Shown here piece after piece: positions 10,300 to 24,000 of a stretch of 64,000 bases of DNA. Every line of letters begins with the position of its first letter. Position 1 is the stretch's first letter. The position numbers and the translations under genes are program-made. Location of the stretch: the NCBI GenBank assembly GCA_019454045.1, contig SKCR01051208.1, forward strand, positions 124,001 to 188,000, in the 5' to 3' direction. The notes beneath the pieces are model-generated. The model saw nothing but the letters and a program-made list of their open reading frames with translations, was not told where the DNA came from and made no database searches. The stretch is from Zanthoxylum bungeanum. Lineage: Eukaryota; Streptophyta; Magnoliopsida; Sapindales; Rutaceae.

Positions 10300-13123
10300 C
10301 GCGGCAAAGGACATCCGAACAAGAAGATGACGCAAAGAGGCATAAGAAAACTGACACATCCACTCAACAGTCTGAAGCCAATCTCGGCAACTTCAATCTA
10401 ACCCATACATAGCCAGCACAGTCGACCAGACCTTAGAAGAGAAGGAGCACTGGAAGAAAAGATGATCAATATCCCCACTAGAACAACCACAGATAATACA
10501 TCGCGAGCAAGCAGAGATACCAAACCTCATCAAACTATCCTGAGTACAAAGGCCTCCCTGAATAGACATCCAAAGCAAAAAGGAATGGCGGAGAATGGCC
10601 TTCCGGAACCAAACAACTCGAAACCAATGCACCAAGTTCCCTTTGACTGCATAGCATTCCAGACACTATCCACTGAAAATCTCCCTCTACTATCATCCAC
10701 ACAAACCAGCTTATCCTCCCTTAAGCTAGAAGGATTCGGAAGAAGGGCCCGAGCTAGATCAATAAGGGCGACAGACCTAGATGGGGACCATCGCCAAGAA
10801 AAATCAGAAATAATGGAAGCAACTGTAGCCATCATATCCAAGCCAGTATAAATCACTCTCTCACCCAACGTATCCACAATCGGACCCATAGGATGCCAAA
10901 AATCAAACCACAATAAAGTCTTCTCACCATTCCCAATCCTAACTCTCATCCGCCGCCGGGACCAAGAACGAAGCGCCAAAATCTTACGCCAACTTCAAGA
11001 GCAATCTGTGGGGCAAGGCACCTCCCAAAAACTTCTCCCCCTCAACAAATAAGACTGAACCCAATTCGACCAAGAAGAAACCTGGCCAGAACAAAGGAAC
11101 CAAATGTGCTTAACAATAGCCGCTCTATTCTAAGATTCCAATCTCTTAATCCCCAACCCCCTCCTTGGGAGGTAAACAAACTCTACTCCAAGCCACTATT
11201 GCCCCAGAAGAGGTGAGCTCACTACCCTTCCAAAGGAAAGAATGGAGAATCGTCTCCACCTTCCTAATAACATACTTAGGAAGAATAAATAAAGAAGACC
11301 AATAAACTTGAATGGAGAATAAAACAAATTTAATGAGCTGAAGCCGCCCCGCATAAGAGAGAAACTTACTACTCCAACTTTTAGGACGCATAACAATACG
11401 ATCCATAAGAGAAGCATAATCTGAGGCCCGTAGTTTAGTAGAAATCAAAGGGACTCCCAGATACCGCACTAGAAGAATCCCTACTTGGAAGCCCAGAACA
11501 TGACGCTGCTGGCCCTGAAGGGTAGGAGAGATACCAGAGGAGAAGAAATGACTTTTTGCAGGATTCGGGATTAAACCTGATAAACCACTGAACTGCCTGA
11601 GACAATCCTTGATCAAGGAAACCGAGGAGGAATCTGCTTTACAGAAAATCATAAGGTCATCCGCAAAGCAATGATGAGTAAGACGGTTCTTAAGACCGCC
11701 CATGGAATTTGAAATCCTGATTAAGAGCCATTTTATGAAGTAAGCCTGACAGAACTTCCATAGCCAATACAAAGAGATAATGAGACATAGGATCACCTTG
11801 TCGCAGCTTGCGAACCCCAGAGAAAAAACCATGCAACTCCCCATTAATAGACACAGAAAACCTAGTAGAAGTCATACACTCCTGAATCCAACCCACCATC
11901 CTCACTGGAAAACCAACAGTCTGCAGAACCTCAACCAAAAAGTCCCAACGAACAGTGTCAAAAGCTTTCATCAAGTCAATCTTAAGAGCACATCGAGGGG
12001 AACCACCAGACCGATGATAATTTCGAACCAATTCCTGACACAAAAGAATATTGTTGCTAATACGCCTACCCGCAGCAAAAGCATATTGATTATGACTAAT
12101 CACTGAAGGAAGGATAACCTTGATCCTATTCGCAATAAGCTTAGCAATACACTTTTAAATAGTGTTGCAACAAGAAATATGTCGATAATCCTTAACCTGG
12201 GAAGGGTTGGGAATCTTAGGAATCAGAGCAATAGAAGTAGCATTAACCTGCCTCAAGAGACGCCCAGAGTAAAAGAAAGAGTGAATAGCACAAAGGACAT
12301 CATCCCCCACAACACTCCAAGACTTCTTAAAGAAACCCGAATTAAAACCATCTGGGCCTGGAGCTTTATTGTCCTTCAACGCGAACAAGACAGCCTTAAT
12401 CTCCTCATCAGAAACCTCCCGGGCAAGAGACTCACTCTGCTCAACTGTCACATGCCTAGTAATTGCAGATCTAAGGGCAACCCTATCAATATCCTGCTGA
12501 CTATGCTGGGGGCCCAAAAGGGTCTCAAAAAAAGATACAATCTCATCTCTAACCAAAACATCATCCTCCACATGGGTCCCATCCTCCTTAGTGATAGAAG
12601 TAATCTTGCTACGGCCGTGAAAACTCTTCATAACATTAAAGAAGAATTTAGTATTCTGATCCCTGAGATTTAGCCATTGAACACGAGATTTCTGTCTATT
12701 GAAGCCTTCATCAGCACAACAGATGTCACCATACCGTAACGAAAGACTAGCTTCTTCAGCTAACAAAGCGGGGTCACTGAGGCACTCCTGTAAAGCACAC
12801 TGCACTCTATCCAACTCCCTCATAATCTCCAAAACCTTACTCGGAATCTGAGAGAAATGCTCGACATTAAACTTCTTCAAGGCCATCTTAACACTCTTAA
12901 GCTTACAACATAAACGGAACATCGGAGTACCATGAACATCAATGTCCCAAGCCCTAGCCACAACTGAGAGAAAATCAGGATGATCCACCCAAAAATCAAA
13001 GAATTTGAAGGGAATTTTCCTCTTAGGGAGCTCTGCAAGTTTAACCACTATAGGAGAATGATCTGAAATCCGAGGGGGAAGAAAGCGGGCAGCAGAACCC
13101 GGGAAGAGACACTCCCAAGACGA
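10300..13123 (-). pseudogene. LINE-A, segment 1: ORF2 RT and C-terminal zinc region
   Basis: This is an L1-type LINE on the minus strand. Reading from 13123 leftward it encodes the end of the endonuclease (ISDHSPIVVKLAELPKRK), the linker, the RT (DNKAPGPDGFNSGFFKK, ALKIDLMKAFDTVRWDF, FADD at about 11656-11667) and the zf-RVT region (SRCIICGCSSGDIDHLFFQC) up to the point where GYP-1 is inserted. At least five frameshifts or stops break the frame. The poly-A end must lie left of GYP-1 and outside the window. It is the oldest layer, since GYP-1, LINE-B and SOLO-1 all sit in it. Confidence 0.9.
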
Positions 13124-13299
13124 ATTTTTTTTTTTTGGATAAAGTAAGTATTATAACCAAAAGAAAACTATACAAAGAGCAAATGGGCATACCCCAGGCA
13201 ACTAGAGAGGACAAGCCCTTCTAGAAGAAAAGCCGAAAGGCTACAAGCAAAAGATCAACATAAGATGTCAACGGGCAAGTGCCAGGAAATGTGAAGCCA

Positions 13300-15433
13300 T
13301 TTATTGTCATAAGATGGTTACCTTACATAAAAAGCTAGCACGATTCCGAACATCAAAAACAATATCATAAAGAAGAGCAGAAACAGGCCGAGAAGGCATA
13401 TCATGAGTGCGAGTATTCCTCTCCCTCCAAATATGGTAGACTGACGCTGCAAAAGACAGACGAACCAGAAGGTGATGTAAAGAGGCATCGGTGAACTGAC
13501 ATAACCACTCAACAGTCTGACGCCAATCCCGGCGTCTCCAATCTAACCCACACATAGCCAGCACAGACGATCAGACCCTCGAAGAGAAGAGGCACTGGAA
13601 GAAAAGATGATCAATGTCCTCACTTGAACAACCACGGAGAATACAACGCGAGCAAGTAGAGATACCAAACCTCATCAAACTATCCTTGGTACAAAGGCCT
13701 CCCTGAATAGACATCCAAAGTAAAAAGGAATGGCGGGGAATAGCCTTCCGAAACCAAACAACTCGAGACCAATGCAGCAAGGTTCCCCTAGTCCGCATGG
13801 CATTCTAGGCACTATCCACAAAAAATCTCCCACTCCTATCATCCTCCCAAACCAGCACATCCTCCCTCAAACTAGAAGGAGACGGAAGATGGGACTGAGC
13901 CAAATCAACAAGGGCAGCAAACCTAGAAGGGGGCCAACGCCAAGCAGAGTCAGAGATAATGGAAGCAAATGTGGCCATCCTATCCAAGCCAGAGTCATAA
14001 ATCACTCTCTCACCCAACGTGTCCACAATCGGGCCTAGAGGATGCCAATAATCAAACCACAATAAAGTCTTCTCACCTTTCCCAATCCTAACTCTCATCC
14101 GCCGCTGGGACCAAGAACGAAGCTCCAAGATCTTACGCCAACTCCAAGAGCAATCTGTAGGAAAATGGACCTCCCAAAAACTTCTCCCCCTCAACAAATA
14201 AGAGTGAACCCAATTCGACCAAGATGAAAGCTGGCCAGAACAAAGAAACCAAATGTGCTTAACAATAGCCGCTCTATTCCAAGTATCCAAACTCTTAATC
14301 CCCAGCCCCCCTCCTTTAGAGGTAAACAAACTCTACTCCAAGCCACTCTCGCCCCAGAAGAGGTGAGCGCACTACCCTTCCAAAGGAAAGAACACAGAAT
14401 CGTCTCCACCTTCATAATAACAGACTTAGGAAGAATAAATAAGGAAGACCAATAAACTTGAATGGAGAACATAACAGACTTAATAAGCTGAAGCCGACCC
14501 GCATAAGAGAGAAACTTACTACTCCAACTCTTAGCACGCATAACAATACGATCCACAAGAGAAGCACAATCTGAGGCCCGGAGTTTAGTAGAGATCAAAG
14601 GGACTCCTAAATACCGCACTGGAAGAATCCCTACTTGGAACCCCAAAACATGACGCAGTTGGCCCTGAAGGGTAGAAGAGATACCAGAAGAGAAGAAATG
14701 ACTTTTAGCTGGATTCGGGATTAAACCTGATAAACCACTGAACTGCCCGAGACAATCCTTGATCAAGGAAACCGAGGATGCATCTGCTTTACAAAAAATC
14801 ATAAGGTCATCCGCAAAGCAGAGATGAGTAAGACGGTCCTTAGAACACCGCCAGTGGAACTTGAAACCCGGATTAAGAGCCATATTACGAAGAAGACCTG
14901 ACAGAACTTCCATAGCCAAAACAAAGAGATAAGGAGACATATGATCACCTTGTCGCAACCCACGACCCCCAGAGAAAAAACCATGCAACTCTCCATTAAT
15001 AGACAAAGAAAACCTAGTAGAAGTCATACACTCCTGAATCCAACCCACCATCCTCTCTGGAATACCAACAGTCCGCAAAACCTCAACCAAGAAATCCCAA
15101 CGAACAGAGTCATAAGCTTTCATCAAGTCAATCTTAAGAGCACATCTCGGGGAACTGCCAGTCCGGTGATAATTCCGAACCAATTCCTGACATAAAAGAA
15201 TATTGTCGCTGATACGCCTTCCCGCAACAAAAGCAGATTGATTATGACTGATCACAAATGGAAGGATAAACTTGATCCTATTCGCAATAAGCTTAGCAAT
15301 ACACTTGTAAATAGTACTGCAATAAGAAATTGGCCTATAATCCTTAACCTGGGAAGGGTTTGGAATCTTAGGAATCAGAGCAATAGAAGTAGCATTAACC
15401 TGCCTCAAGAGACGCCTAGAGGAAAAGAAAGAG
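13300..15433 (-). pseudogene. LINE-B ORF2, RT palm to C-terminus
   Basis: It encodes the RT from SSRRLLRQVNATSIALIPKI through YRPISYCSTIYK, ALKIDLMKAYDSVRWDF and LCFADDLMIF (FADD at about 14806-14817). The thumb region and zf-RVT (WFRKAIPRHSFLLWMSIQ, CSRCILRGCSSEDIDHLFFQC) follow, ending with the WRERNTRTHDMP block. Cys to Arg in the zinc segment (CILRGC) and frameshifts near 13800 and 14330 show decay. Confidence 0.85.
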
Positions 15434-16970
15434 TTAAACTTAGGGCCTCTGATTGTGCTTCTCTTGTGGATCGTATTGTTATGCGTGCTAAAAGTTGGAG
15501 TTGTAAGTTTCTCTCTTACGCAGGTCGGCTTCAGCTTATTAAGTCTGTTTTGTTCTCCATTCAAGTTTATTGGTCTTCTTTATTTATTCTTCCTAAGTCT
15601 GTGGTTAGGAAGGTGGAGACGGTCCTGCGTTCTTTCCTTTGGAAGGGTAGTGCGCTTACCTCTTCTGGGGCAAAGGTAGCTTAGAGCAAAATTTGTTTAC
15701 CTCTAAAGGAGGGGGGCTGGGTATTAAGAGTCTGGATTCTTGGAATAGAGCGGCTATTGTCAAGCATATCTGGTTTCTCTGTTCTGGCCAGGTTCCTCTT
15801 GGTCAATTTGGGTTTACTCTTATTTGTTGAGAGGGAGAAGCTTTTGGGAGATCCCTTGTCCTTCTGACTGCTCTTGGAGTTGGTGTAAGATTTTGGAGCT
15901 TCGTTCTTGGTCCCGTCGGCGGATGAGAGTGAGGATTGGGAATGGTGAGAAGACTTTATTGTGGTTTGATTATTGGCATCCTCTAGGCCCAATTGTGGAC
16001 ACGTTGGGCGAGAGAGTGATTTATGATTCTGGCTTGGATAGAATGGCCACAGTTGCTTCATTATCTCGGATTCTGCTTGGCATTGGCCCCCTTCTATATC
16101 TGCTGCTCTTGTAGATTTGGCTCAGTCTCATCTACCGTCTCCTTCTAGTTTGAGGGAGGATGTGCTGGTTTGGGAGGACGATAGAAATGGGAGATTTTCT
16201 GTGGATAGTGCTTGGAATGCTATGAGGTTAAGGAGACCCGAGATGCCTTGGTCTCGAGTGGTTTGGTTCAGGAAAGCTATTCCCCGCCATTCCTTTCTTC
16301 TTTGGATGACTATTCAGGGAGACCTTTGTACTCAGGACAGTCTGATGAGATTTGGCATCTCCGCTTGCTTGCGGTGTATTCTTTGTGGTTGTTCGAGTGA
16401 GGACATTGATCATCTTTTCTTCCAGTGCCTCTTTTCTTCGAGGGTCTGGTCGTCTGTGCTAGCCATGTGTGGGTTAGATTGGAGTCGCCGTGATTGGTGT
16501 CAGACTGTTGAGTGGTTATGTCAGTTCTCTGGTGCCTCGTTATGTCATCTTCTGGTTCGTCTGTCTTTTGCAGCGTCAGTCTACCATATTTGGAGGGAGA
16601 GGAATGCTCGCACTCATGATATGCCTCTTCGGCCTGTTTCTGCTCTTCTTTATGATATTGTTTTTGATGTTCGGAATCGTGTTAGCTTTTTACGTAAGGT
16701 GAATCCATCTTATGACAATAAATGGCTTCACCTTTCGTGGCACCTGCCCGATGACATCTTTTGTTGATCTTTTGTAGCCGTTTGGCTTTCTTCTTGGAGG
16801 GCTTGTCCTCTCTAGTGCCTGGGGCATGCCCCTTTGATCTTTTGCTTGTAGCCTTTCGGCTTTTCTTCTAGGAGGGCTTGTCCTCTCTAGTTGCCTGGGA
16901 TATGCCCCTTTGCTCTTTGTATAGTTTTCTTTTGGTTATAATACTTACTTTATCCAAAAAAAAAAAAAAA
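15434..16970 (+). mobile_element. LINE-C: 5'-truncated LINE in opposite orientation inside LINE-B
   Basis: The plus strand starts within RT at KLRASDCASLVDRIVMRAKS and runs through the thumb, the YDSGLDRMAT segment, zf-RVT (RCILCGCSSEDIDHLFFQC) and the end LSWHLPDDIFC at 16767. A 3' UTR and 15 A residues (16956-16970) follow. Three frames are needed to read it. LINE-B resumes directly after the poly-A, with no clear TSD. Its 3' sequence is close to that of LINE-D and LINE-G, so it belongs to the same family. Confidence 0.9.
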
Positions 16971-18440
16971 GAATAGCACAAAGAACATCATTCCCAACAA
17001 TATTCCAAGACTTCTTAAAGAAACCCGAATTAAACCCATCTGGGCCTGGAGCTTTATTATCCTTCAACGCGAAAAGGACAGCCTTAATCTCCTCATCTGA
17101 AACCTCCCGGGAAAGAGTCTCACTCTGCTCAACAGTCACATGTCTAGTAATGGCAGATTGAAGGGCCACCCCATCAAAATCATGTTGACCTTGCTGGGGA
17201 CCTAAAAGGGTCTCAAAAAAAGAAACAATCTCATCTCTAACCAAAACATCTTCCTCCACACGGGTCCCATCCTCCTTAGTGATAGAAGTAATCTTGCTAC
17301 GACCGTGAAAACTCTTCATAGTAGTAAAAAAGAATTTAGTATTCTGATCCCCAATGTTAAGCCACTGAACACGAGATTTCTGTCTATTGAAGCCTTCCTT
17401 AGCCCGACTCATGTCTCCATACCGTAACGAAAGGCTAGCTTCTTCAGCTAGTAGAGCAGGGTCACTAGGGTAGTCCTGTAAAGCACACTGCACTCTATCC
17501 AACTCCTTCCTAATCTCCAAAACTCGACACGAAATCTTAGAGAAATGCTCAACATTAAACTTCTTCAAGGCCAACTTAACACTCTTCAGCTTACAACATA
17601 AACGGAACATCGGAGTACCATGAACATCAATATCCCACGCCCTAGCCACAACAGAGAGAAAATCAGGATGATCAACCCAAAAATCAAAGAATTTAAAGGG
17701 GATTTTCCTCTTAGGGAGCTCTGCAAGCTTAACTACCATAGGAGAATGATCAGAAATCCGGGGGGGGAAGAAAGCGGGCAGAAGAACCCGGGAAGAGACA
17801 CTCCCAAGAAGAATTAACAAGAACACGGTCCAACTTACGCCAATAGGAGACTGAATCTGCTTATTAAACTAAGTAAACTGACAACCAGAGAACTGAAGAT
17901 CATCCAACCCAGCCTGACCCAAACAGCAGCCCAAATCGTCTTTCCAAGCCGGCCAAGCCACAGACCCACCACAATGCTCAATCGGAGAGCGGATGGCATT
18001 GAAGTCTCCCAAAACAAGCCACAGAGAATCATAAAAAACACTACCACTAGAAATCAGGTCAGCCCAAAGTTCCCGACGCTTCTCGTAGTCACACTCACCA
18101 TAAACCATCGAAACTACACAATTCCACATCCCAGAAATATGAGACACACTACAATGAATAACTTGAGCTGAATAGTGAATAATGCTAACATCAATGTCAC
18201 TAGGGTTCCAACAAACCCAGATACGACCAAACTGGCTAACATCAGAGTGGCAAAAAAACATCTATGAAGGATTAATCGCACGAGAGACATTCAAAAAATT
18301 AACCTCATTAACCTTGGTTTCAACTAAACCACACAACGAGAGCTTCTCATCACAAAGAAACCTCCTAACTTCAGCATGTTTTAATGGGTCATTGAGACCC
18401 AAATGTTCCAACAACCAAAAATCATTAAAACATAGAAGAA
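16971..18440 (-). pseudogene. LINE-B ORF2, endonuclease and RT N-terminal part
   Basis: Reading leftward from 18440 it holds the ORF2 start (MIFGCWN), the endonuclease with PSDIDVSIIHYSAQVIHCSV, the catalytic-type LGDFNAIRSP and the PRISDHSPMVVKL motif, then the linker down to DNKAPGPDGFNSGFFKKSW. The APE-like endonuclease nicks target DNA. Frameshifts occur near 18270 and 17830, and a stop replaces a Trp codon in the segment SGCQFT*FNKQ near 17875. The two EN halves are otherwise well preserved. Confidence 0.83.
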
Positions 18441-20086
18441 TAGAGCCAAACCAAACAAATCAGCGCCGACGACCCCCCCTAGGGGACTGCCGTTTCTGAC
18501 TCCTCTTACCACTAGAACCCTTTCTAGATTTGTTACCATAAGCCAATTTCTTGAAATCCAGAGAGTCAATGGCCTTATTAGCCAAATTGTTAACCATGAG
18601 AGTAGGCGAATCAAAAGCTACAGAAGGCGAGCACACAGCTAAATCAAACTTAGGAAGATCTTCAACAAGATGTGAAGAAGCAAGGGAACACTCACCTTCC
18701 ATATTTCCATCTGCCTCCACAGAAACTGTCTCAGAAGAAACCACAGGCAAATGAGGAGTAACCAGAGTCGATTCCAACCCATTAGAAGAGCACTCACCCA
18801 AAACAAGAGTCCTGTCTGTGGAAACATCCTGAGTCACATCACCGCTCGAGCTAACAAGAGTGGTCACATATGCTCCCTTGCCTTTCTTCTTCTTAGTGAC
18901 CGGGATCCAGACACCCTCCTGATCCTTAGTAGTGTCAACCATAACAACTTTATCCATAGACGGAATAGATGGCTTGGGAATCCAGGACTGAGAAGGTTTA
19001 CTAACCTCCTTACTATGAGCCTTTTTAGGGCAAGAATTCACCGAATGGCCAAAAACTTCACAAGTGGAACATTTCACAGGAACCCATTCAAACTCAACCA
19101 TAATAGATACCCTAGTACCATTAGGATTTTGGAAAACAATCTCCTCGACAAGGGGGTTCCGAGCATCAATCTCAACACAAACACGAGCAAAATTGAGCCG
19201 TTTCCTGGAAAGAGTAATTTGGTCAGCATTGAAAGGTCTCCCAACTGCACTAGCCACACAACTAATCCCTTTCGCCATCCATAAAGTAATACGCAGATCA
19301 AAGAGTCTGATCAGACCGGAACCTTGAATAGGTCCTCCTTAGTCAAAGATAATTCAGGATGCCAAAGTTTGAGAACCAACGGTCTATTAGCCATATGCCA
19401 AGGGGCTTCGTCCAACACCACACTAGCCTCTTGAAGGCTATTAAATCTAAACAAAAAGAAACCATTATCGGAGGTTAGAACCTCTAGCAAACCTAGCCTC
19501 CCCCATAACTTGTGTGCAATAGAGTTGACAGTTTGAAAATGGAGTCTTTTACCCACAAAGTAACCAACTAATGTACTCCGCCAATACACACTACCTTCTT
19601 CAATAACTTCAGCAGGGGGTCACACAATAACCTTACCATCAATAACATTTGGTTGGACATAATGTAGAGCGGTTGAAGAACTTGACGAATCAGAAGGATC
19701 AATTCTTTAGGTCCATTCAACGCAATAACATAACTCTTAGGACAACCAGAATTACCCCCATCTGCTACTGCAGGAGCCTCAGAAGCAACAGACACAGCAA
19801 CCTGACTCACACCCAAAGCATCACCAATCACACTTACTCCTGTCAACTGGGCAGCATTCTGCCCCAAAACAACACCATTAACAGTCCCAGTATCCATCAA
19901 AACTGCCACAGACGAGGACTTCGACTCCTCACCAAAAAGTATCCCAACATCCCCAACCGGTTTCCCATCAATACTAAGTCCAGAACCACAGACAACCGCA
20001 GCACCATAGCCAACCGAACCCCCGTCAACACCAGGTCCAGAAACACAACTAATAGAACCCCTATCAACGCCAGGACCAGAACACGG
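18441..20086 (-). pseudogene. LINE-B ORF1 (DUF4283 and zinc knuckle), 5' truncated
   Basis: ORF1 of plant L1 elements is an RNA-binding protein. The minus strand shows DUF4283 (YWRSTLVGYFVGKRLHFQTV, FFLFRFNSLQEAS, APWHMANRPLVLKLWHPEL), the KGISCVASAVGRPF stretch and a CCHC knuckle of form CX2CX4HX4C (CSTCEVFGHSVNSC). A basic end (KGSSGKRSQKRQS) closes it. Frames break near 19300, 19600 and 19700. The N-terminal Gly/Ser/Val-rich part is cut off at 20086. Confidence 0.87.
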
Positions 20087-20415
20087 TCCAACTTACGCCA
20101 AATAGGGGACTGAATCTGCTTATTGAACCAAGTAAACTGACAACCAGAGAACTGAAGATCATCCAAACCAGCCTGACCCAAACAGCAGCCCAAATCATCT
20201 TTCCAAGCCGATGCCACAAAGCCACCACAATGCTCAAACGGAGAGCGAATATCATTGAAGTCTCCCAAAACAAGCCACCGAGAGTCATCAAAAACACTAC
20301 CACTAGAAACCAAGTCGGTCCAAAGCTCCCGACGCTTCTCGTAGTCACACTAACCATAAACCACTGAAACTACACAAGTCCACAACCCAGAAATATGAGA
20401 CACACTACAATGAAT
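20087..20415 (-). pseudogene. LINE-A, segment 2: endonuclease middle
   Basis: It continues LINE-A between LINE-B and SOLO-1. The minus strand encodes the CDYEKRRELW segment, LVLGDFNDIRSPFEHCGG, LGQAGLDDLQFSGCQFTWFN and IWRKLDRVL. The last of these would join directly to segment 1. A stop and one small deletion near 20210 are present. The right end is cut by SOLO-1. Confidence 0.88.
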
Positions 20416-21003
20416 TGTTAGACAGTTATGACCCATAGCATCACTATTTTGTAAATGATATTGTATTATTGTACAAAATTAACTATGTAGTAATGAAATT
20501 GCCTTTTACCGTTTTGTAATTTATTTACTTTGATATAAATGGTAAGAGTCCCTATGATTAGTTCCGGTGTGATGATATGAGACGGTATCAATCCATAAAG
20601 GTTTAATCATTAAATATCCCTAGTCGTAGTATTATCGAGATTGGACATCGATAATGCGGAATAGACTAGTAATGCACTTGTGCATGTTGTGAGGGCACAA
20701 CGCATAGTTCTCATATATTTAAGTATTGGGATATTATGCAGTGCGGTAGGAAGGTTGTGTTTTACCGATAGTACGGAAAAAAGCTTCGATCTGGATAGAC
20801 CCAGCGGAATTCCCATTGGTAGTATGTCTGCGTGTCTAGGGATGTCCGCTTCAGGGTAGGTGCATATGATCTTAACCTGAGACTTTTTTTTTGGATAAGG
20901 TAAGTATTATAACCAAAAGAAAACTATACAAGAGCAAAGGGGCATCCCCCAGGATCTAGAGAGGACATGCCCTCCTAGAAGAAAGCCAAACGGCTACAAG
21001 AGA

Positions 21004-24000
21004 TCAACTAAAGATGTCATCGGGCAAGTGCCACGAAAGGTGAAGCCATTTATTGTCATAAGATGGAGTCACCTTACGTAAAGAACTAACACGATTCCGA
21101 ACATCAAAAACAATATCATATAGAAGAATAGAAACTGGCCTAAGAGGCATATCATGAGTGCGAGCATTCCTCTCCCTCCATATATGGTAAACTGACGCTG
21201 CAAAGGACAGACGAACCAGAAGATGATATAAAGAGGCACCAGAGAACTGACAAAGCCACTCAACAGTTTGGCGCCAATCTCGACAGCTCCAATCTAAACC
21301 ACACATGGCTAACACAGACGACCAAACCCTCGATGAAAAGAGGCACTGAAATAAAAGATGATCGATGTCCTCACTCGAACAACCACAAAGGATACACCGC
21401 GAGCATGAGGATATACCAAATTTCATTAGACTGTCCTGAGTACAAAGGCCTCCCTGAATAGACATCCAAAGAAGAAAAGAATGGCGGGGAATAGATTTCC
21501 GGAACCAGACAACTCGGGACCAAGGCATCTCGGGTCTCCTCGACCTCAAAGCATTCCAGGCACAATCCACAGAAAATCTCCCATGACTATCATCTTCCCA
21601 AACCAGCACATCCTCCCTCAAACTAGAAGGAGACGGAAGGTGAGTCTGAGCCAAATCAACAAGAGCAGCAGATCTAGAAGGGGGCCAATGCCAAGCAGAA
21701 TCAGAGATAATGGAAGCAACTGTCGCCATCCTATCCAAGCCAGAATCATAAATCACTCTCTCGCCCAATGAGTCCTCAATCGGGCCTACAGGATGCCAAT
21801 TATCAAACCACAATAATGTCGACTCACCATTCCCAATACTCACTCTCATCCGCCGACGGGACCAAGAACGAAGCTCCAAAATCTTACGCCAACTCCAAGA
21901 GCAATCAGAAGGACGTGGGATCTCCCAAAAACTTCTCCCCCTCAGTAAATAAGAGTAAACCCAAGTAGACCAAGAAGAAACCTGACCAGAACAGAGAAAC
22001 CAAATATGCTTGACAATAGCCGCTCTATTCCAAGCTTCCAGACTCTTTATACCCAGTCCCCCCTCCTTAAGAGGTAAACAAATTTTGCTCCAAGCTACTC
22101 TAGCCCCAGTAGGGATAAGCGCACTACCCTTCCAAAGGAAAGAACGAAGGATAGTCTCCACCTTCCTAATCACTGACTTAGGAAGAATAAATAAAGAAGA
22201 CCAATAAACTTGAATGGAGAACAAAACAGACTTTATAAGCTGGAGCCGACCTGCATAAGAGAGAAACTTACAACTCCAACTTTTAGCACGCATAACAATA
22301 CGATCCACAAGAGAAGCACAGTCAGAGGCCCTAAGTTTAGTAGAGATCAAAGGAACCCCCAAATACCTCACAGGAAGAGTCCCCACCTGGAATCTCAACA
22401 CATCACGCAGTTGGTCTTGCATAGAAAGAGAAATGCCAGAAGAGAAGAGATGACTCTTAGCTGGATTCGGAATTAAACCTGATAAACCACTGAACTGCCC
22501 AATACAATCCTTGATCAAAGAAACAGAGGATGCATCTGCTTTACAAAAAATCATAAGGTCATCTGCAAAACAGAGATGAGTAAGACGGTCCTTTGAACAC
22601 CGCCAGTGGAACTGGAAACCCGGATCAGTAGCCATATTACGAAGAAGGCCTGATAAAACTTCCATAGCCAAAACAAAAAGATAAGGAGACATAGGATCAC
22701 CTTGTCGCAACCCACGACCCCCAGAGAAAAATCCATGCAGCTCACCATTAATAGAAACAGAGAATCTCGTAGTAGTCATACACTCCTGAATCCAACCCAC
22801 CATCCTCTCAGGAATACCAACAGTCCTCAGAACCTCAACCAAAAAATCCCAACGAACAGTGTCATAAGCTTTCATCAAGTCAATCTTAAGAGCACACCTC
22901 GGGGAACCGCCATTCCGGTGATAATTCCGAACCAATTCCTGACATAAGAGAATATTGTCGCTAATACGCCTTCCCTCGACAAAAGCAGATTGATTCTGAC
23001 TGATCACTGAAGGGAGAATGACCTTAATTCTGTTCGCAATCAGCTTAGCAATGCACTTGTAAATGGTGTTACAGCAAGAAATGGGCCTATAATCCTTAAC
23101 CTGGGAAGGATTAGGAATCTTAGGAATCAGAGCAATGGATGTAGCATTTACCTGCCTCAAAAGACGTCCAGAAGAAAAGAATGAATGAATAGCACATAAG
23201 ACATCATCCCCCACAATATTCCAACACTTCTTAAAGAAACCCGAATTAAACCCATCCGGACCTGGAGCTTTATTGTCTTTCAGCCCGAACAAAACAGCCT
23301 TAATCTCCTCATCCTCAACCTCACGAGAAAGAGCCATACTCTGCTCCTCAGTCACATGTCTAGTAATAGCAGAATGGAGGGTCACCCTATCAAAATCCTG
23401 CTGACGATGCTGAGGACCTAAAAGGGACTCAAAAAAAGAAACAATCTCATCTCTAACCAAAGCATCTTCCTCCACTCGGGTACCATCCTCTTTAGTAATA
23501 GAAGTAACCTTACTACGGCCATGAAAACTCTTCATAGCGGTAAAGAAGAACTTAGAATTCTGATCCCCAAGGTTAAGCCACTGAACTCGAGATTTCTGTC
23601 TATTAAAGCCTTCTTCAGCCCGACTCAAATCACCATAACTCACTGAAAGACGAGCTTCCTCAGCTAACAGAGCAGGGTCACTGGGGAAGTCCTGTAAAGC
23701 ACATTGAACTCTATCCAACTCCTTCCTGATCTCCAAAACACGACAAGAAATTTTAGAGAAATGCTCAACATTAAATTTCTTCAAAGCTGCCTTAACATTC
23801 TTTAGCTTACAACATAACCGGAACATTGGAGTACCATGAACATCAATATCCCAAGCCCTAGCCACAACAGAAAGAAAATCAGGATGATCCACCCAAAACT
23901 GAAAGAATTTAAAGGGAATTTTCCTTTTAGGGAGCTCTGCAAGCTTAATAACCATAGGAGAGTGATCAGAAATCCGGGAAGGAAGAAAGCGGGCAGAAGA

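Larger units (their letters stand above)
13124..20086 (-). mobile_element. LINE-B: 5'-truncated L1-type LINE inserted in LINE-A
   Basis: On the minus strand it ends in a poly-A (T-run at 13124-13136) preceded by the family 3' tail (TTGGTTATAATACTTACTTTATCC). ORF2 and most of ORF1 follow. The 5' end stops inside the Gly/Val-rich N-terminal part of ORF1, with no 5' UTR. LINE-C is inserted at 15434-16970. No TSD is visible at the LINE-A junctions: the left side ends …AAGACGAATT and the right side resumes ACCAGAACACGG. Net length without LINE-C is about 5.4 kb. Confidence 0.87.

Noticed and set aside
20610..20816. Short minus-strand frame in SOLO-1
   Set aside because: No similarity or start context; the stretch is LTR sequence.
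21481..22476. Plus-strand open frames opposite LINE-D ORF2
   Set aside because: They are antisense shadows of a conserved minus-strand ORF and recur opposite every LINE copy.
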